This document shows positions 35,013 to 44,064 of a DNA stretch of 64,000 bases, in pieces. The notes below the pieces were generated by a model. The model did not search any database and had not been told where the DNA came from. It saw nothing but the letters and a program-made list of their open reading frames with translations. Location of the stretch: contig CAXXLB010000009.1 of NCBI GenBank assembly GCA_963664675.2, forward strand, positions 1,054,001 through 1,118,000, in the 5' to 3' direction. Within the stretch, counting starts at the first letter, position 1; each line of letters starts with the position of its first letter. The translations under genes and the position numbers were made by a program. The DNA comes from JASGMR01 sp963664675. GTDB lineage: Bacteria; Thermotogota; Thermotogae; Petrotogales; Kosmotogaceae.

Positions 35013-35791
35013 AAAATCGTATAATATTATTTCTTATCGACGGTTGCAGACCTGATTCATTAATGCTTGCCAATACAAAAAACATCGATAATCTTATTGA
35101 AAAAGGATCATACATCGAAGGAAAAACTGTATTCCCCTCGGTCACTTTACCATGTCATGCTTCATTAATATTCAGTGTTCCACCTGAAAGACACGGGATA
35201 ACGATAAATACCTGGGTTCCCCCGGTAAGACCTATAAAGGGGCTATTCGATGTAATACACGATGCCGGTTATTCAACATCATTTTTTTATTCGTGGGGAG
35301 AACTCCGGGATCTGGCCGGTCCAAAATCACTCGATGTCTCCTTTTATATTAATCACTACACGAATAAAGGATGTGAATCAATAATAGGGAATGCAGCAGC
35401 ACAATATATTTCTCCTGATCCACACGATTTTAATTTCATATACTTTGGAAATACAGACGAGGCGGGGCACGATTACGGCTTCGATAATACAAAAGAATAC
35501 ATCAGAGAAATAGAAAAAGTAGATAAGGTCATAGGGAAAATTGTCGATATCTTTAATACCTCCGACAATTCCAAAAACAATATATTCATAATCACAGCGG
35601 ATCATGGCGGTCACGAAAGATCTCACGGAACCAGAATGAATTTGGATATGACTATCCCTCTGATAATCTGTGGGAAAAATATAAAGAAAACGAATCACAA
35701 TACATTCAATATAATGGATATCGCACCGACCATCACAAAATTTCTTGAAATTAAGCCTCCAAAAGAATGGTCAGGAACATCTTTATTTTAA
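35009..35791 (+). CDS. Type I phosphodiesterase / nucleotide pyrophosphatase family protein
   Basis: 260 aa, cytoplasmic, alkaline phosphatase superfamily. FLIDGCRPD (metal D10), nucleophile Thr in FPSVTLPCHASL, then GNTDEAGHDYG and ADHGGHERSHG as further metal ligands. About 260 aa is short for the family but all motifs are present. ATG 35009 overlaps the MFS stop by four bases. It probably hydrolyses the substrate moved by the transporter, for example a glycerophosphodiester or a nucleotide. Confidence 0.88.
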   Translation: MKNRIILFLIDGCRPDSLMLANTKNIDNLIEKGSYIEGKTVFPSVTLPCHASLIFSVPPERHGITINTWVPPVRPIKGLFDVIHDAGYSTSFFYSWGELRDLAGPKSLDVSFYINHYTNKGCESIIGNAAAQYISPDPHDFNFIYFGNTDEAGHDYGFDNTKEYIREIEKVDKVIGKIVDIFNTSDNSKNNIFIITADHGGHERSHGTRMNLDMTIPLIICGKNIKKTNHNTFNIMDIAPTITKFLEIKPPKEWSGTSLF

Positions 35792-35976
35792 AGAGGATCA
35801 TTCTTAAACCTTAAAAAAGATACATGGCCTCTCATACGAATATTATTTTTGATATTCTCAAAAAACAGGATTAAAAAGTTTTTCAAATTTAAATACAAAG
35901 TTATTCTGTTTTTTTGAACAATTCAAGTCAAGAATTTCTTTGAATTAAAATGATAATATTATTCAGGAGGAAAAAT

Positions 35977-36891
35977 GTGAGTACAGAGGAACAGTTAACG
36001 GCCGTTAAAAAAATGCAAAAATTTATCAAAGATAATTTTCACGAAGAATTATCTTTAAAAAGAATATCCGAGGCAGCGGATTATTCTCCATGGTACTGTG
36101 CAAAAATATTCAAACAATTCACCGGAAAAACTCTTTTCGAATATATTAGATCACTCAGATTATCCGAGGCCGCTCTTAAATTGAGAGACAGTGGTATAAA
36201 AATCATAGATGTTGCATTCGATTTTCATTTCAGCTCTCATGAAGGGTTCACAAGAGCTTTTTCAAAACAATTTGGAATCACCCCAAAAACATATTCGAAA
36301 AAAACTCCTCCCATCCAACTGTTCATACCATATTTGGTGGAGAACTCTCATACAAATTGTGAAAAAGGAGAGAATATTATGAAAGAAAATACTAACGGTA
36401 AAATTAAAACGGTTTTTGTTCAGGTAGTGGATCGCGATGAAAGAAAATTCATATTAAAGAGAGGAATTAAAGCGAAAGGTTACTTTGAATATTGCGAAGA
36501 AGTTTCGTGTGAAATATGGGGAATTTTAACGAGCATAAAGGAAGCAATAAATGAACCGATGGGTGTATGGTTGCCTGAGAAAATGATAAAAGAAGGCACT
36601 TCGGAATACGCTCAGGGAGTTGAAGTTTCAAAGGATTTTTCGGGGGTTATCCCGGAAGGATTTGAAATAATCGAATTACCGAAATGCAAAATGATGATAT
36701 TTCAGGGCGAACCTTTCGATGATGCTTTATTCAGAGAAGCGATTCAGGAAGTGTGGGATTCTATAGACAAGTATAATCCCGAGTTTTACGGCTTTGAATG
36801 GGCACCGGAAGATGCTCCTAGATTTCAGCTTGCACCCCAGGGATACAGAGGATATATAGAAGGAAAACCTGTGAGATTAAAGAAAGAATAA
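35977..36891 (+). CDS. AraC-family regulator with GyrI-like effector domain
   Basis: 304 aa from GTG 35977, six bases after AGGAGG. Two helix-turn-helix units at the N-terminus (about 10-105: LKRISEAADYSPWYCAKIFK and AFDFHFSSHEGFTRAFSKQF) and a GyrI-like/AraC_E_bind ligand domain (about 140-304). The Rob/TetD-like order, with DNA-binding domain first, suggests a drug or toxic-compound sensor. Single gene with its own terminator. Confidence 0.9.
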   Translation: MSTEEQLTAVKKMQKFIKDNFHEELSLKRISEAADYSPWYCAKIFKQFTGKTLFEYIRSLRLSEAALKLRDSGIKIIDVAFDFHFSSHEGFTRAFSKQFGITPKTYSKKTPPIQLFIPYLVENSHTNCEKGENIMKENTNGKIKTVFVQVVDRDERKFILKRGIKAKGYFEYCEEVSCEIWGILTSIKEAINEPMGVWLPEKMIKEGTSEYAQGVEVSKDFSGVIPEGFEIIELPKCKMMIFQGEPFDDALFREAIQEVWDSIDKYNPEFYGFEWAPEDAPRFQLAPQGYRGYIEGKPVRLKKE

Positions 36892-36905
36892 TATAATATA
36901 CAGGG

Positions 36906-36933
36906 GGAAAGACGAACAAGTGAATGTCTTTCC
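36906..36933 (+). terminator. Terminator after the AraC gene
   Basis: GGAAAGAC / GTCTTTCC eight-bp stem with a 12-base loop, 15 bases after the stop, then TTCATTTATAT. Confidence 0.7.
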
Positions 36934-37104
36934 TTCATTTATATATTGATAATCAACAAACATTTCCAAAAATATATTGTACTTAAGCTTCTCCATTCAC
37001 AGAATAATCAAATTGATAAATTTTTGATTTATCATAACTCTTATAGAATTTATCCTTTCAGTTTATTTTCCATTTTTTATTAACAAATATTTTACAGTAA
37101 ATAC

Positions 37105-37132
37105 TTTACATTTAACAAATCGGGTCTACAAT
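37105..37132 (+). promoter_or_regulatory. Promoter candidate for the second ROK operon
   Basis: TTTACA (37105-37110), 16-base spacer, TACAAT (37127-37132). It precedes the dyad at 37147-37163. Confidence 0.5.
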
Positions 37133-37146
37133 ATTTATGTAATTTA

Positions 37147-37163
37147 TTTTTTAGGCTAAAAAA
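37147..37163. promoter_or_regulatory. Dyad upstream of the second ROK gene
   Basis: TTTTTTAG-G-CTAAAAAA, eight-base perfect arms, between the predicted start site and the ribosome-binding site. Candidate autoregulatory operator. Confidence 0.5.
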
Positions 37164-37188
37164 ATAATTGAATTGAAAGGATTTTTAT

Positions 37189-38358
37189 ATGAGCGAAAAA
37201 AGAAGAGTCTCTGAGAAAATATCAAATTTTAATCTTAAAAATATTTTAAGATACCTTATCAGAAACAATGAAGGGGTTACCAGAAGCGAACTTTGTAAAA
37301 ATTTACATGTGAGTTTTCCGGCGGTAACCTTTAATTTAAAAAAATTAATGGAACAAGGACTGGTAACAGAGGAAGATATACAATTAGAAAATGCCACCAT
37401 TGGCAGAAATCCAAAAATTATCAAACTCAATGAAAAATATGGAATCATAGTTTCAATTCATATTGGCTATAAAACCGTAGAAATTCTGTTTTTGAACACA
37501 AAGGCTGATGTCATATACAAAAATGATTTTGAAATTCCAAAGAATATAAGTTTTTCCGAATTAAACGAGATGTTAGTTCAAAAGGTGAACAAAACTGCCT
37601 CTTTATGTGATTTCAAAAACGGGGCAGAAAATATTTTAGCCGTTGCAGTTGCTTTACCCGGAATAATTGATAAAGAAAAACTAAAGCTCATAAGCTCTAA
37701 ATTTTATAACTGGCAAAATATTGAATTACCCGAATACATGAAGATCAACGATTCGAAAACAAATATTTACTGGGAAAACGATTCAAATGTGCTTGCGAGG
37801 GGAATTTTTTATAAAAATCCCGAACTGGACAATATACTGGCATTTTATATGGGTGTCGGTATAGGTATTGGAATAATTATAAACAAAAAGTTATATACGG
37901 GTTCAAGAGGAATGGCTGGAGAAATGGGGAATATTACATTTCCAATGAGAGAAAAAACGGTGAACCTTGAACAGTTCATTTCCGAAGAGTCGTTGATAAA
38001 GTTCGCCAAAGAAAATATGAACATCGAAGAAAAGGAGCATCATAAAATTCTCAGAGAGATGGATAAAAGAATTGATGATGAAAAACTCAAAGAGAATTTT
38101 GAAGTGATATCGAATTATGTTGGGATTTTTTTTGCATTGATCGCCAGAGCTTTTGATCCACAAAAAATTGTATTTGATGGAACAATTGTCAGAAATTGTC
38201 CGAATCTTTCACATATGATTACCGGAAAACTCAGGAATTTTACGGATGTAAAAGAAGATCAAGTATACATAGTAGACGGCAATGAAACAACTATGGTAAA
38301 GGGTCTTTACGCTATCGCAATTGACAAATCACTTGATCTGGAGTTTTTTAATGAATAA
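37189..38358 (+). CDS. ROK-family regulator lacking the zinc motif
   Basis: 389 aa. N-terminal helix-turn-helix (about 15-65, TRSELCKNLHVSFPAVTFNL) and a ROK domain with DNDSN-like ligand positions altered to WENDSNVLARG. Where ROK proteins have GHxxx...CxCGxxGC, this one reads GMAGEMGNITFPMREKTVNL: the GH is GN and all zinc cysteines are missing. It should still fold, but sugar and metal binding may be changed. Heads the ABC/phosphoesterase operon and presumably regulates it. Confidence 0.85.
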   Translation: MSEKRRVSEKISNFNLKNILRYLIRNNEGVTRSELCKNLHVSFPAVTFNLKKLMEQGLVTEEDIQLENATIGRNPKIIKLNEKYGIIVSIHIGYKTVEILFLNTKADVIYKNDFEIPKNISFSELNEMLVQKVNKTASLCDFKNGAENILAVAVALPGIIDKEKLKLISSKFYNWQNIELPEYMKINDSKTNIYWENDSNVLARGIFYKNPELDNILAFYMGVGIGIGIIINKKLYTGSRGMAGEMGNITFPMREKTVNLEQFISEESLIKFAKENMNIEEKEHHKILREMDKRIDDEKLKENFEVISNYVGIFFALIARAFDPQKIVFDGTIVRNCPNLSHMITGKLRNFTDVKEDQVYIVDGNETTMVKGLYAIAIDKSLDLEFFNE

Positions 38359-38638
38359 TGAGATTGATAATACAGCACCGGACAATATTCAAATGACCAA
38401 TGATGTTTATTTAAAATTTTTAAAAAAATACACCAACACGGCTATTGAAAAAACGAAGGAAATTGCTGTAGATAAATCCGTAAAATTTATGAATCTCCGT
38501 GATTACTCCGACGATATTTCTTTTTATATTTCTAAAATTATCTTAAAAACCAAAAATCCGTTTTTTCAAAAATGCAAAAATCATCCAATACCATTAATTG
38601 ATATAAAGAACCAAAAACAACAAATAACATGCTTTTAA
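38351..38638 (+). CDS. Small hypothetical protein, coupled to the ROK gene
   Basis: 95 aa, starting MNNEIDNTAPDNIQMTND, hydrophilic with no membrane segment or known motif. ATG 38351 overlaps the ROK stop by eight bases and has CTGGAG seven bases upstream, which supports translation. I do not recognise a family. It may be a real coupled gene or a fortuitous frame. Confidence 0.45.
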   Translation: MNNEIDNTAPDNIQMTNDVYLKFLKKYTNTAIEKTKEIAVDKSVKFMNLRDYSDDISFYISKIILKTKNPFFQKCKNHPIPLIDIKNQKQQITCF

Positions 38639-38703
38639 ACTTGATCAGGGAAGGGGAAAACTTTCAATAAAGCAGAAATAGATTTGCTGCTTTTTGAAAT
38701 ATC

Positions 38704-38722
38704 GAAGGTTATAAAAACCTTC
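38704..38722. terminator. Hairpin before the binding-protein gene
   Basis: GAAGGTT-ATAAA-AACCTTC, seven-bp perfect stem, six bases before AAGGAGGG. It has no T run; may stabilise the binding-protein mRNA 5' end. Confidence 0.4.
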
Positions 38723-38742
38723 ACAAAAAGGAGGGAAATATT

Positions 38743-39975
38743 TTGAAAAAGGCTTTTTTAGTATTACTGATTGCTTTATTGACAATCAGTTTATTTGGAA
38801 CAGAAAAAATAGTTCATTGGATGCATCATTCTCCTGCCAGAGCAGAAATAATCACTAATATGGCAGAAGAATTTATGGCGGAAAATCCCGGAATTGAAAT
38901 TGAGGTTCAGACTATTCCACAGGCAGAATACAAAACAAAGCTTCTCGCAGCCATTGCGGCAGGAAGTGGCCCGGATGTTGCACAGATTCCATCAAATGCG
39001 ATGACCGAATTTTACAATTACGGCTTAATTCAACCATTTCCAGAAGATATCCTTTCGGCTGAATATATGGAGGAAAATTGCGTACCCGCTGTCATCGAAA
39101 AGCTTATAATTGATGGTACGTTATATGGTCTACCCACCGATGTGCAGACCATAGTACTCTTCTACAATCCTGTTCTTTTCGAAAAAGCAGGTCTTGATCC
39201 AGATACACCCCCAAAAGACTGGAACGAACTCATAGAATTTGCAGAGAAACTGACGATCTGGGAAAATGGAAAGATGATACAAAGCGGTCTCGGTATTGGT
39301 GGTTATGCTCCTGTTCTGGAAAGTTTTATGAAATCCGCCGGAGCAACTTTCTGGGAAAATGAATATGAAATCAAATACGAAGATGCACAGCTTGAAGGAT
39401 TGAAATTTTTCACTGATGCGATAAAAGTTCACAGGGTATACACCCCTGAATTCGGTTCAAGGTGGACGGGATTCAGACAGGTCATTGAAGCAATGGTATT
39501 TGGCCACGGTGCAATGGTCGGCTCTTTTCAGGTTGGATCCAGAGAGGATCTGGTTTTCCAGACTGCCCCTGTCCCCGTTAATCCTGAAACAGGAGAAAGA
39601 GTAACAACCTTGACAAGTTGGTCATTGGTTATAATGAATGATTGTGAAGAAAGTGAAGCCGCGGCTAAATGGTTGAAATACATCACTTCACCAGAAGCTC
39701 AGAAATCCTGGTTCAAAACTACGGGTGAACTGCCATCCTTCAAATCTGTAATTGAGGATGAAGAATTCAAGGATGATGATTTGCTTTTAACTATTTTAGA
39801 ATCGCTCAACTACTCTGCCCCAACTTTCTCAAAGGGATGGGCCGATCCGGCATCCATGTATAGAACTATAGCATACTCAGAAGCTATAAATAATGATATG
39901 GATCCAAAAGAAGCTATTCAAAAAGCGATCAAAGAAATAAACATATATCTTGATGAAACATTTTCACAGTTCTAA
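38743..39975 (+). CDS. ABC transporter substrate-binding protein (family 1)
   Basis: 410 aa from TTG 38743, seven bases after AAGGAGGG. Signal peptide about 1-19. The mature protein begins EKIVHWMHHSPARAEIITNM; IAAGSGPDVAQIPSNAMTEF and YGLPTDVQTIVLFYNPVLF follow the family-1 layout. In the operon it precedes a hairpin, two permeases and four phosphoesterases, so a phosphorylated or phosphate-released polyol or sugar is the likely ligand. Confidence 0.9.
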   Translation: MKKAFLVLLIALLTISLFGTEKIVHWMHHSPARAEIITNMAEEFMAENPGIEIEVQTIPQAEYKTKLLAAIAAGSGPDVAQIPSNAMTEFYNYGLIQPFPEDILSAEYMEENCVPAVIEKLIIDGTLYGLPTDVQTIVLFYNPVLFEKAGLDPDTPPKDWNELIEFAEKLTIWENGKMIQSGLGIGGYAPVLESFMKSAGATFWENEYEIKYEDAQLEGLKFFTDAIKVHRVYTPEFGSRWTGFRQVIEAMVFGHGAMVGSFQVGSREDLVFQTAPVPVNPETGERVTTLTSWSLVIMNDCEESEAAAKWLKYITSPEAQKSWFKTTGELPSFKSVIEDEEFKDDDLLLTILESLNYSAPTFSKGWADPASMYRTIAYSEAINNDMDPKEAIQKAIKEINIYLDETFSQF

Positions 39976-40002
39976 AATTTGAATTTTTTTACAAAAGTGA
40001 GA

Positions 40003-40031
40003 GGGGTCCTATCGATATCGACAAGGGCCCC
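40003..40031 (+). terminator. GC-rich hairpin between binding protein and permease genes
   Basis: GGGGTCCT / AGGGCCCC eight-bp stem with one T-G pair, enclosing the self-complementary TCGATATCGA. It ends just before CTGGAGGG of the permease. No long T run, so more likely a processing or stability barrier than a full terminator. Confidence 0.7.
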
Positions 40032-40051
40032 CTTTCCTGGAGGGTTATTTC

Positions 40052-41296
40052 GTGAAATTCAACTACAAAATATATAGAATTCTGATATTTATATCTATTA
40101 GTATCATTTTTTCAGGCATGTTCTTCCCGATTGTATCTGGAAAGAAAGATATCTTTATCGTGGATTTTAACTATTTTGGATCCGTTCCGCTTGAAATAAT
40201 GATAGCGATAACTATCGTTATATCAGTATTTTTTTTAATCAGGAAAAAATATTTATGGTTGCTTTCAAGTACCTTATGTACTTTGTTTCTTGTATTATCG
40301 ATTTTTTTCATGAAAGTTCAATGGAATGGTGCATTAAAAAGTAAATTTTATCTGGATTTCTTTAAATGTGCTTCAACAGGCTGGTATTTGATGATAGTCG
40401 GAAGTGCAATTCTTCTTTTCTCAGTTTTAAAATTCATTCCATCAAAAAAGACTTCTCCCTATATTTTTATTTTGCCAATGGTTGTAGGTGTGGTTTTTCT
40501 GACTTTTTTCCCTGCCCTGTTCGCAGTTTTTGTTTCTTTTCACAGATGGAATATCATTGTATCGGATAAACCTTTTATCGGATTCAATAATTACGTAAAA
40601 ATTGCAAAAGATGAATACTTCTGGAAATCATTATGGATAAGTTTTAAATACGCATTGGCTGTTATACCTGCAAAATTAATAATTTCATATATATTTGCAT
40701 TATTGATATTTGCAATACCAAAATTTAAATCTGTTTTCAGAGTTATTTATTTCTTGCCGACTGTCACTTCAACTGTCGCAGTCAGCGTTATTTGGAACTG
40801 GATATATCACCCTTATTTTGGCCTTGCCAATTATTTTCTGAATCTTCTTGGAATATCATCAGTGGATTGGCTTGGAAATCCTGATATCGCTATTTGGTCT
40901 GTAGCTTTTGTTTCTGTTTGGAGGGGATTAGGATACAACATAATCATATTCCTTGCAGGGTTGAATAACATTCCGCAACAAGTTGTGGAATCTTCAAAAA
41001 TCGATGGAACAAATCGATGGACCAGGCTTAAATATATTATAACACCTTTAATGAAGCCTTCATTGGTATTGATTTTCATAACATCAACGATAAGTGCCAT
41101 ACAGGTGTTTTCAGAAATATACATGATGACGGGTGGAGCTGCAGATACCAAAACAGCTGTCTATTATATTTGGGAATATGGATTCAGCCGACTCAGAATG
41201 GGGTATGCAAGTGCCATGTCACTAGTTTTTTTCGGTATTATCCTGATAATAACAATAATACAAATGAAAGTTACCAATCTATTCAAGGAGGATTGA
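40052..41296 (+). CDS. ABC transporter permease, MalF type, with extra N-terminal membrane domain
   Basis: 414 aa from GTG 40052 (GGAGGG upstream). Residues about 1-135 hold four extra hydrophobic segments (IYRILIFISISIIFSGMFFP, IMIAITIVISVFFLI, WLLSSTLCTLFLVLSIFFM, WYLMIVGSAILLFSVLKFI). Residues about 145-414 are a normal six-span MalF-type permease with coupling loop VESSKIDGTNRWTRLKYIITP (core SSKIDGTN). Other MalF proteins in this window are about 290 aa. MalF of E. coli also has extra N-terminal spans, but this region shows no resemblance to it that I can see. Confidence 0.9.
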   Translation: MKFNYKIYRILIFISISIIFSGMFFPIVSGKKDIFIVDFNYFGSVPLEIMIAITIVISVFFLIRKKYLWLLSSTLCTLFLVLSIFFMKVQWNGALKSKFYLDFFKCASTGWYLMIVGSAILLFSVLKFIPSKKTSPYIFILPMVVGVVFLTFFPALFAVFVSFHRWNIIVSDKPFIGFNNYVKIAKDEYFWKSLWISFKYALAVIPAKLIISYIFALLIFAIPKFKSVFRVIYFLPTVTSTVAVSVIWNWIYHPYFGLANYFLNLLGISSVDWLGNPDIAIWSVAFVSVWRGLGYNIIIFLAGLNNIPQQVVESSKIDGTNRWTRLKYIITPLMKPSLVLIFITSTISAIQVFSEIYMMTGGAADTKTAVYYIWEYGFSRLRMGYASAMSLVFFGIILIITIIQMKVTNLFKED

Positions 41297-41297
41297 C

Positions 41298-42134
41298 ATG
41301 CCCACAAAAAAAGTTAAAGACAGGATCTTCTATACAATCTGTTATACTGTACTGATCATTTTTGCTGTAGGAATGATAGTGCCCTTTGTGTGGATGGCCC
41401 TTTCAACTTTTAAACCTCAAAATGAACTGATGGTTTTCCCACCAAAGTTCTTGCCTGAAAATCCCACTCTTGACAATTACAAACAGGTACTCACTACCAT
41501 TCCATTTGGAAAATTCTATCTAAACAGCATATTTGTAACAACTGTTTCTGTTTTACTGGTCCTGTTCACATCAAGTTTGGCGGGATTTGCTTTTGCTAAA
41601 TATGAGTTTAAAGGCAAAAATATAATTTTCAAAACCCTTTTAAGTGCTATGATGATACCATTTCCAGTAACTATTATTCCCCTTTATATTATGATTTATA
41701 GCCTTGGTCTGGTGGATTCGTATTTCGCATTGATAGTTACCGGATCCGTGAGTATTTTCGGAACTTTCCTTATGCGGCAGTTTATAATAGGTATTCCCAG
41801 TGATTTGATAGATGCTGCAAGAATAGATGGCTGTAGTGATTGGATGATATATGTAAAGATAATACTCCCAAATATAAAGCCTGTTTTGTCAGCACTAGCA
41901 ATTTTCTCCTTTATGAGGGTATGGAATGCATTTCTCTGGCCGTTATTAGTTGTAAATGATAACAGGCATAGAACAGTACAGCTCGGAATTCAATATTTTA
42001 CACAGCAGTATGGCGATTTAATCCATTTACAGATTACTGCGGCTGCTATGGCTGTAATTCCCATTATAATACTTTACCTTTTCCTACAAAAACAGTTCAT
42101 AAAGGGAATTACGATGACGGGAATAAAGGGGTAG
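41298..42134 (+). CDS. ABC transporter permease, MalG type
   Basis: 278 aa, six spans, coupling loop IDAARIDGCSDWMIYVKIILP (core AARIDGCS), C-terminal KGITMTGIKG. Begins one base after the MalF-type partner, which supplies AAGGAGG. No ATPase gene nearby. Confidence 0.93.
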   Translation: MPTKKVKDRIFYTICYTVLIIFAVGMIVPFVWMALSTFKPQNELMVFPPKFLPENPTLDNYKQVLTTIPFGKFYLNSIFVTTVSVLLVLFTSSLAGFAFAKYEFKGKNIIFKTLLSAMMIPFPVTIIPLYIMIYSLGLVDSYFALIVTGSVSIFGTFLMRQFIIGIPSDLIDAARIDGCSDWMIYVKIILPNIKPVLSALAIFSFMRVWNAFLWPLLVVNDNRHRTVQLGIQYFTQQYGDLIHLQITAAAMAVIPIIILYLFLQKQFIKGITMTGIKG

Positions 42135-42140
42135 AAAAAA

Positions 42141-43244
42141 ATGAAACAAATTCTTTCTTTTTTGCTTATATTTGTTTTGTCAGTTTCACTGAATTTCGCC
42201 GGCACAACAGAATCAAATAAACCGGAAAACGTTATAATTCTTGTTTGTGATGGAATGGGATTCAATCATATGTATTTCTCGGAATTACTGGCAGAAAAAA
42301 ATGGAATAAAACCAGCTTCCAGAGAATTCGAAAATATTTGTCTTGGTTTAAATTACACATCTGACAGCCTGGTAACGGATTCGGCCGCAGCAGCAACTGC
42401 AATTTTCAGAGGATCGATGACTAAAATTGGCTATCTTGGATTGAATCCGGAGAAAGAAGAGTTAGAATCAATTGGCAGTTTCTTTAAAAATATGGGTTGG
42501 TCAGTATCGATAATAACAAATACTGCTTATTATGACGCAACTCCCGCCGGAATATATGCAACATCAACTTCCAGAGACGATACTGAAAAGATAACAAATG
42601 ATCTTATTAAAAATGATTTCATTGATGTTCTCATTGCAGGAGGCCTTGAAAAACTTGGGGTCAATTCCTTCACGGGAAAATTTAAAAAGAATTCGAGTTT
42701 GAACGCACTCGCTGAAAATGGTTATGAAATACTGGGAATCAACTTCAGTTATTTGCTTCCCCCGAAGACAACAAAAAAGGGAACAATGGCCTTCATCAGT
42801 ATGGGAAATATGAATTTTGAAGATGATAAATTAGAAGGAGAATTGGCGTTCTCAGAGGTAGTTAAAGCAGGACTGGATTTACTGGATAATGATGAAAATG
42901 TTTTTGCCATGATCGAATGCGGCAGAATAGACGATGCCTGTCATATAAATGACGATGAATCCCTTAAAGCAGAACTGCTTGAATTCCAAAGAGTTCTCAA
43001 CTTTCTTCTGGAAAGATTTCCGACAGATGAAACACTATTCATCGTACTCAGTGACCACGAGACGGGTGGGATTTGTTTAAACAGCGGATTCCCGGATGGA
43101 ACTAATATTTTATTTCATTGGGGCAGTTTTGACCATACTGCCAGCTATGTACCCATTCTGGTTAAGGGAAATGGTTCAGAATTATTCAGAGGAATTTTTC
43201 ATATAGAAGAGATATTTCCAAATATAAAAAAGATATTTGAATAA
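42141..43244 (+). CDS. Exported alkaline phosphatase (PhoA superfamily)
   Basis: 367 aa with signal peptide (about 1-20, KQILSFLLIFVLSVSLNFAG). PhoA-type motifs in order: VCDGMGFNHM (metal Asp), nucleophile Ser in TDSAAAATA, TAYYDATPAGIYATSTSRDD, ECGRIDDACH and LSDHETGG (metal His). It releases inorganic phosphate from phosphomonoesters outside the cytoplasm. Six bases after the permease gene, so co-expressed with the importer: it may dephosphorylate the substrate before uptake. Confidence 0.92.
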   Translation: MKQILSFLLIFVLSVSLNFAGTTESNKPENVIILVCDGMGFNHMYFSELLAEKNGIKPASREFENICLGLNYTSDSLVTDSAAAATAIFRGSMTKIGYLGLNPEKEELESIGSFFKNMGWSVSIITNTAYYDATPAGIYATSTSRDDTEKITNDLIKNDFIDVLIAGGLEKLGVNSFTGKFKKNSSLNALAENGYEILGINFSYLLPPKTTKKGTMAFISMGNMNFEDDKLEGELAFSEVVKAGLDLLDNDENVFAMIECGRIDDACHINDDESLKAELLEFQRVLNFLLERFPTDETLFIVLSDHETGGICLNSGFPDGTNILFHWGSFDHTASYVPILVKGNGSELFRGIFHIEEIFPNIKKIFE

Positions 43245-43257
43245 AAAGGAGAAAGAA

Positions 43258-44064
43258 ATGAAAAAAAAACACGGGTGTTGGATCGATAAAAAAGTAATAT
43301 GTATTTTAATATTTCTCTGTTTAGCCATAAATCCATTGATTGGAAGTGTAAAAACCAAAATGACAGTTATGACATACAATATAAGGCACGCATTCGGAAT
43401 AAATGAAACGCTGGATCTGGACGAAGTTTTCAAAGTGATATCCGGGGAAAACCCCGATATATTGATTTTGAATGAAATTGATCAGGGAAATTCAAGATCA
43501 GGCAAGGTTTTTCAGGCAGAGTATCTGGCCGAAAAACTCGGAATGGAATATGTCTTTGGTCACACTGAAGAAAGAGATGATTACGGAAATGCGATTTTAA
43601 GTAAGTATTCTATAGTTGAAAGTGAAGTTTTTGATTTGCCTCAACCAAAATGGATGAAGGCGGTCATAAGAGGTTGTATAAGAATCAGTGTTGAAATAAA
43701 CGGAAATATAATTGATATTTACGGAACCCACCTGGGTTTAGGTGGATTTCAGGAAATACAAAAAGAATTAGGTTATATATACGAAAAATATAAAGAGCGT
43801 AAAAATCCTTCGATAATTGCGGGAGATTTAAATATTGAATATTTAGATCTCAAGAGTTCAATAAAGGGTTTTTTTGATGATTTCAGATCTGCCAATCATT
43901 ATCTTGGAATAGATCTGCACACTTTCCCATCGAATTTTCCGGGAGCACAGATTGATTATATTTTACTGAGCAAAGGAATTGAACCGGTAAAAGTATACAC
44001 TGTGGATAGTTTTGCTTCTGATCATTTACCCATCGTCTGTGAAATTGAGGTAGACAATGAATAA
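43258..44064 (+). CDS. Endonuclease/exonuclease/phosphatase (EEP) family phosphodiesterase, exported or anchored
   Basis: 268 aa from ATG 43258 (AAGGAG six bases upstream). A hydrophobic N-terminal segment (about 12-32) suggests export or anchoring. EEP motifs: MTYNIRHAFG, LNEIDQGNSR, DDYGNAIL, YGTHLG, AGDLNIEY and SDHLPIVCEIE with the catalytic Asp-His pair. The family covers DNases, sphingomyelinases and inositol-phosphate phosphatases; operon context points to a phosphodiester substrate rather than DNA. Confidence 0.9.
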   Translation: MKKKHGCWIDKKVICILIFLCLAINPLIGSVKTKMTVMTYNIRHAFGINETLDLDEVFKVISGENPDILILNEIDQGNSRSGKVFQAEYLAEKLGMEYVFGHTEERDDYGNAILSKYSIVESEVFDLPQPKWMKAVIRGCIRISVEINGNIIDIYGTHLGLGGFQEIQKELGYIYEKYKERKNPSIIAGDLNIEYLDLKSSIKGFFDDFRSANHYLGIDLHTFPSNFPGAQIDYILLSKGIEPVKVYTVDSFASDHLPIVCEIEVDNE

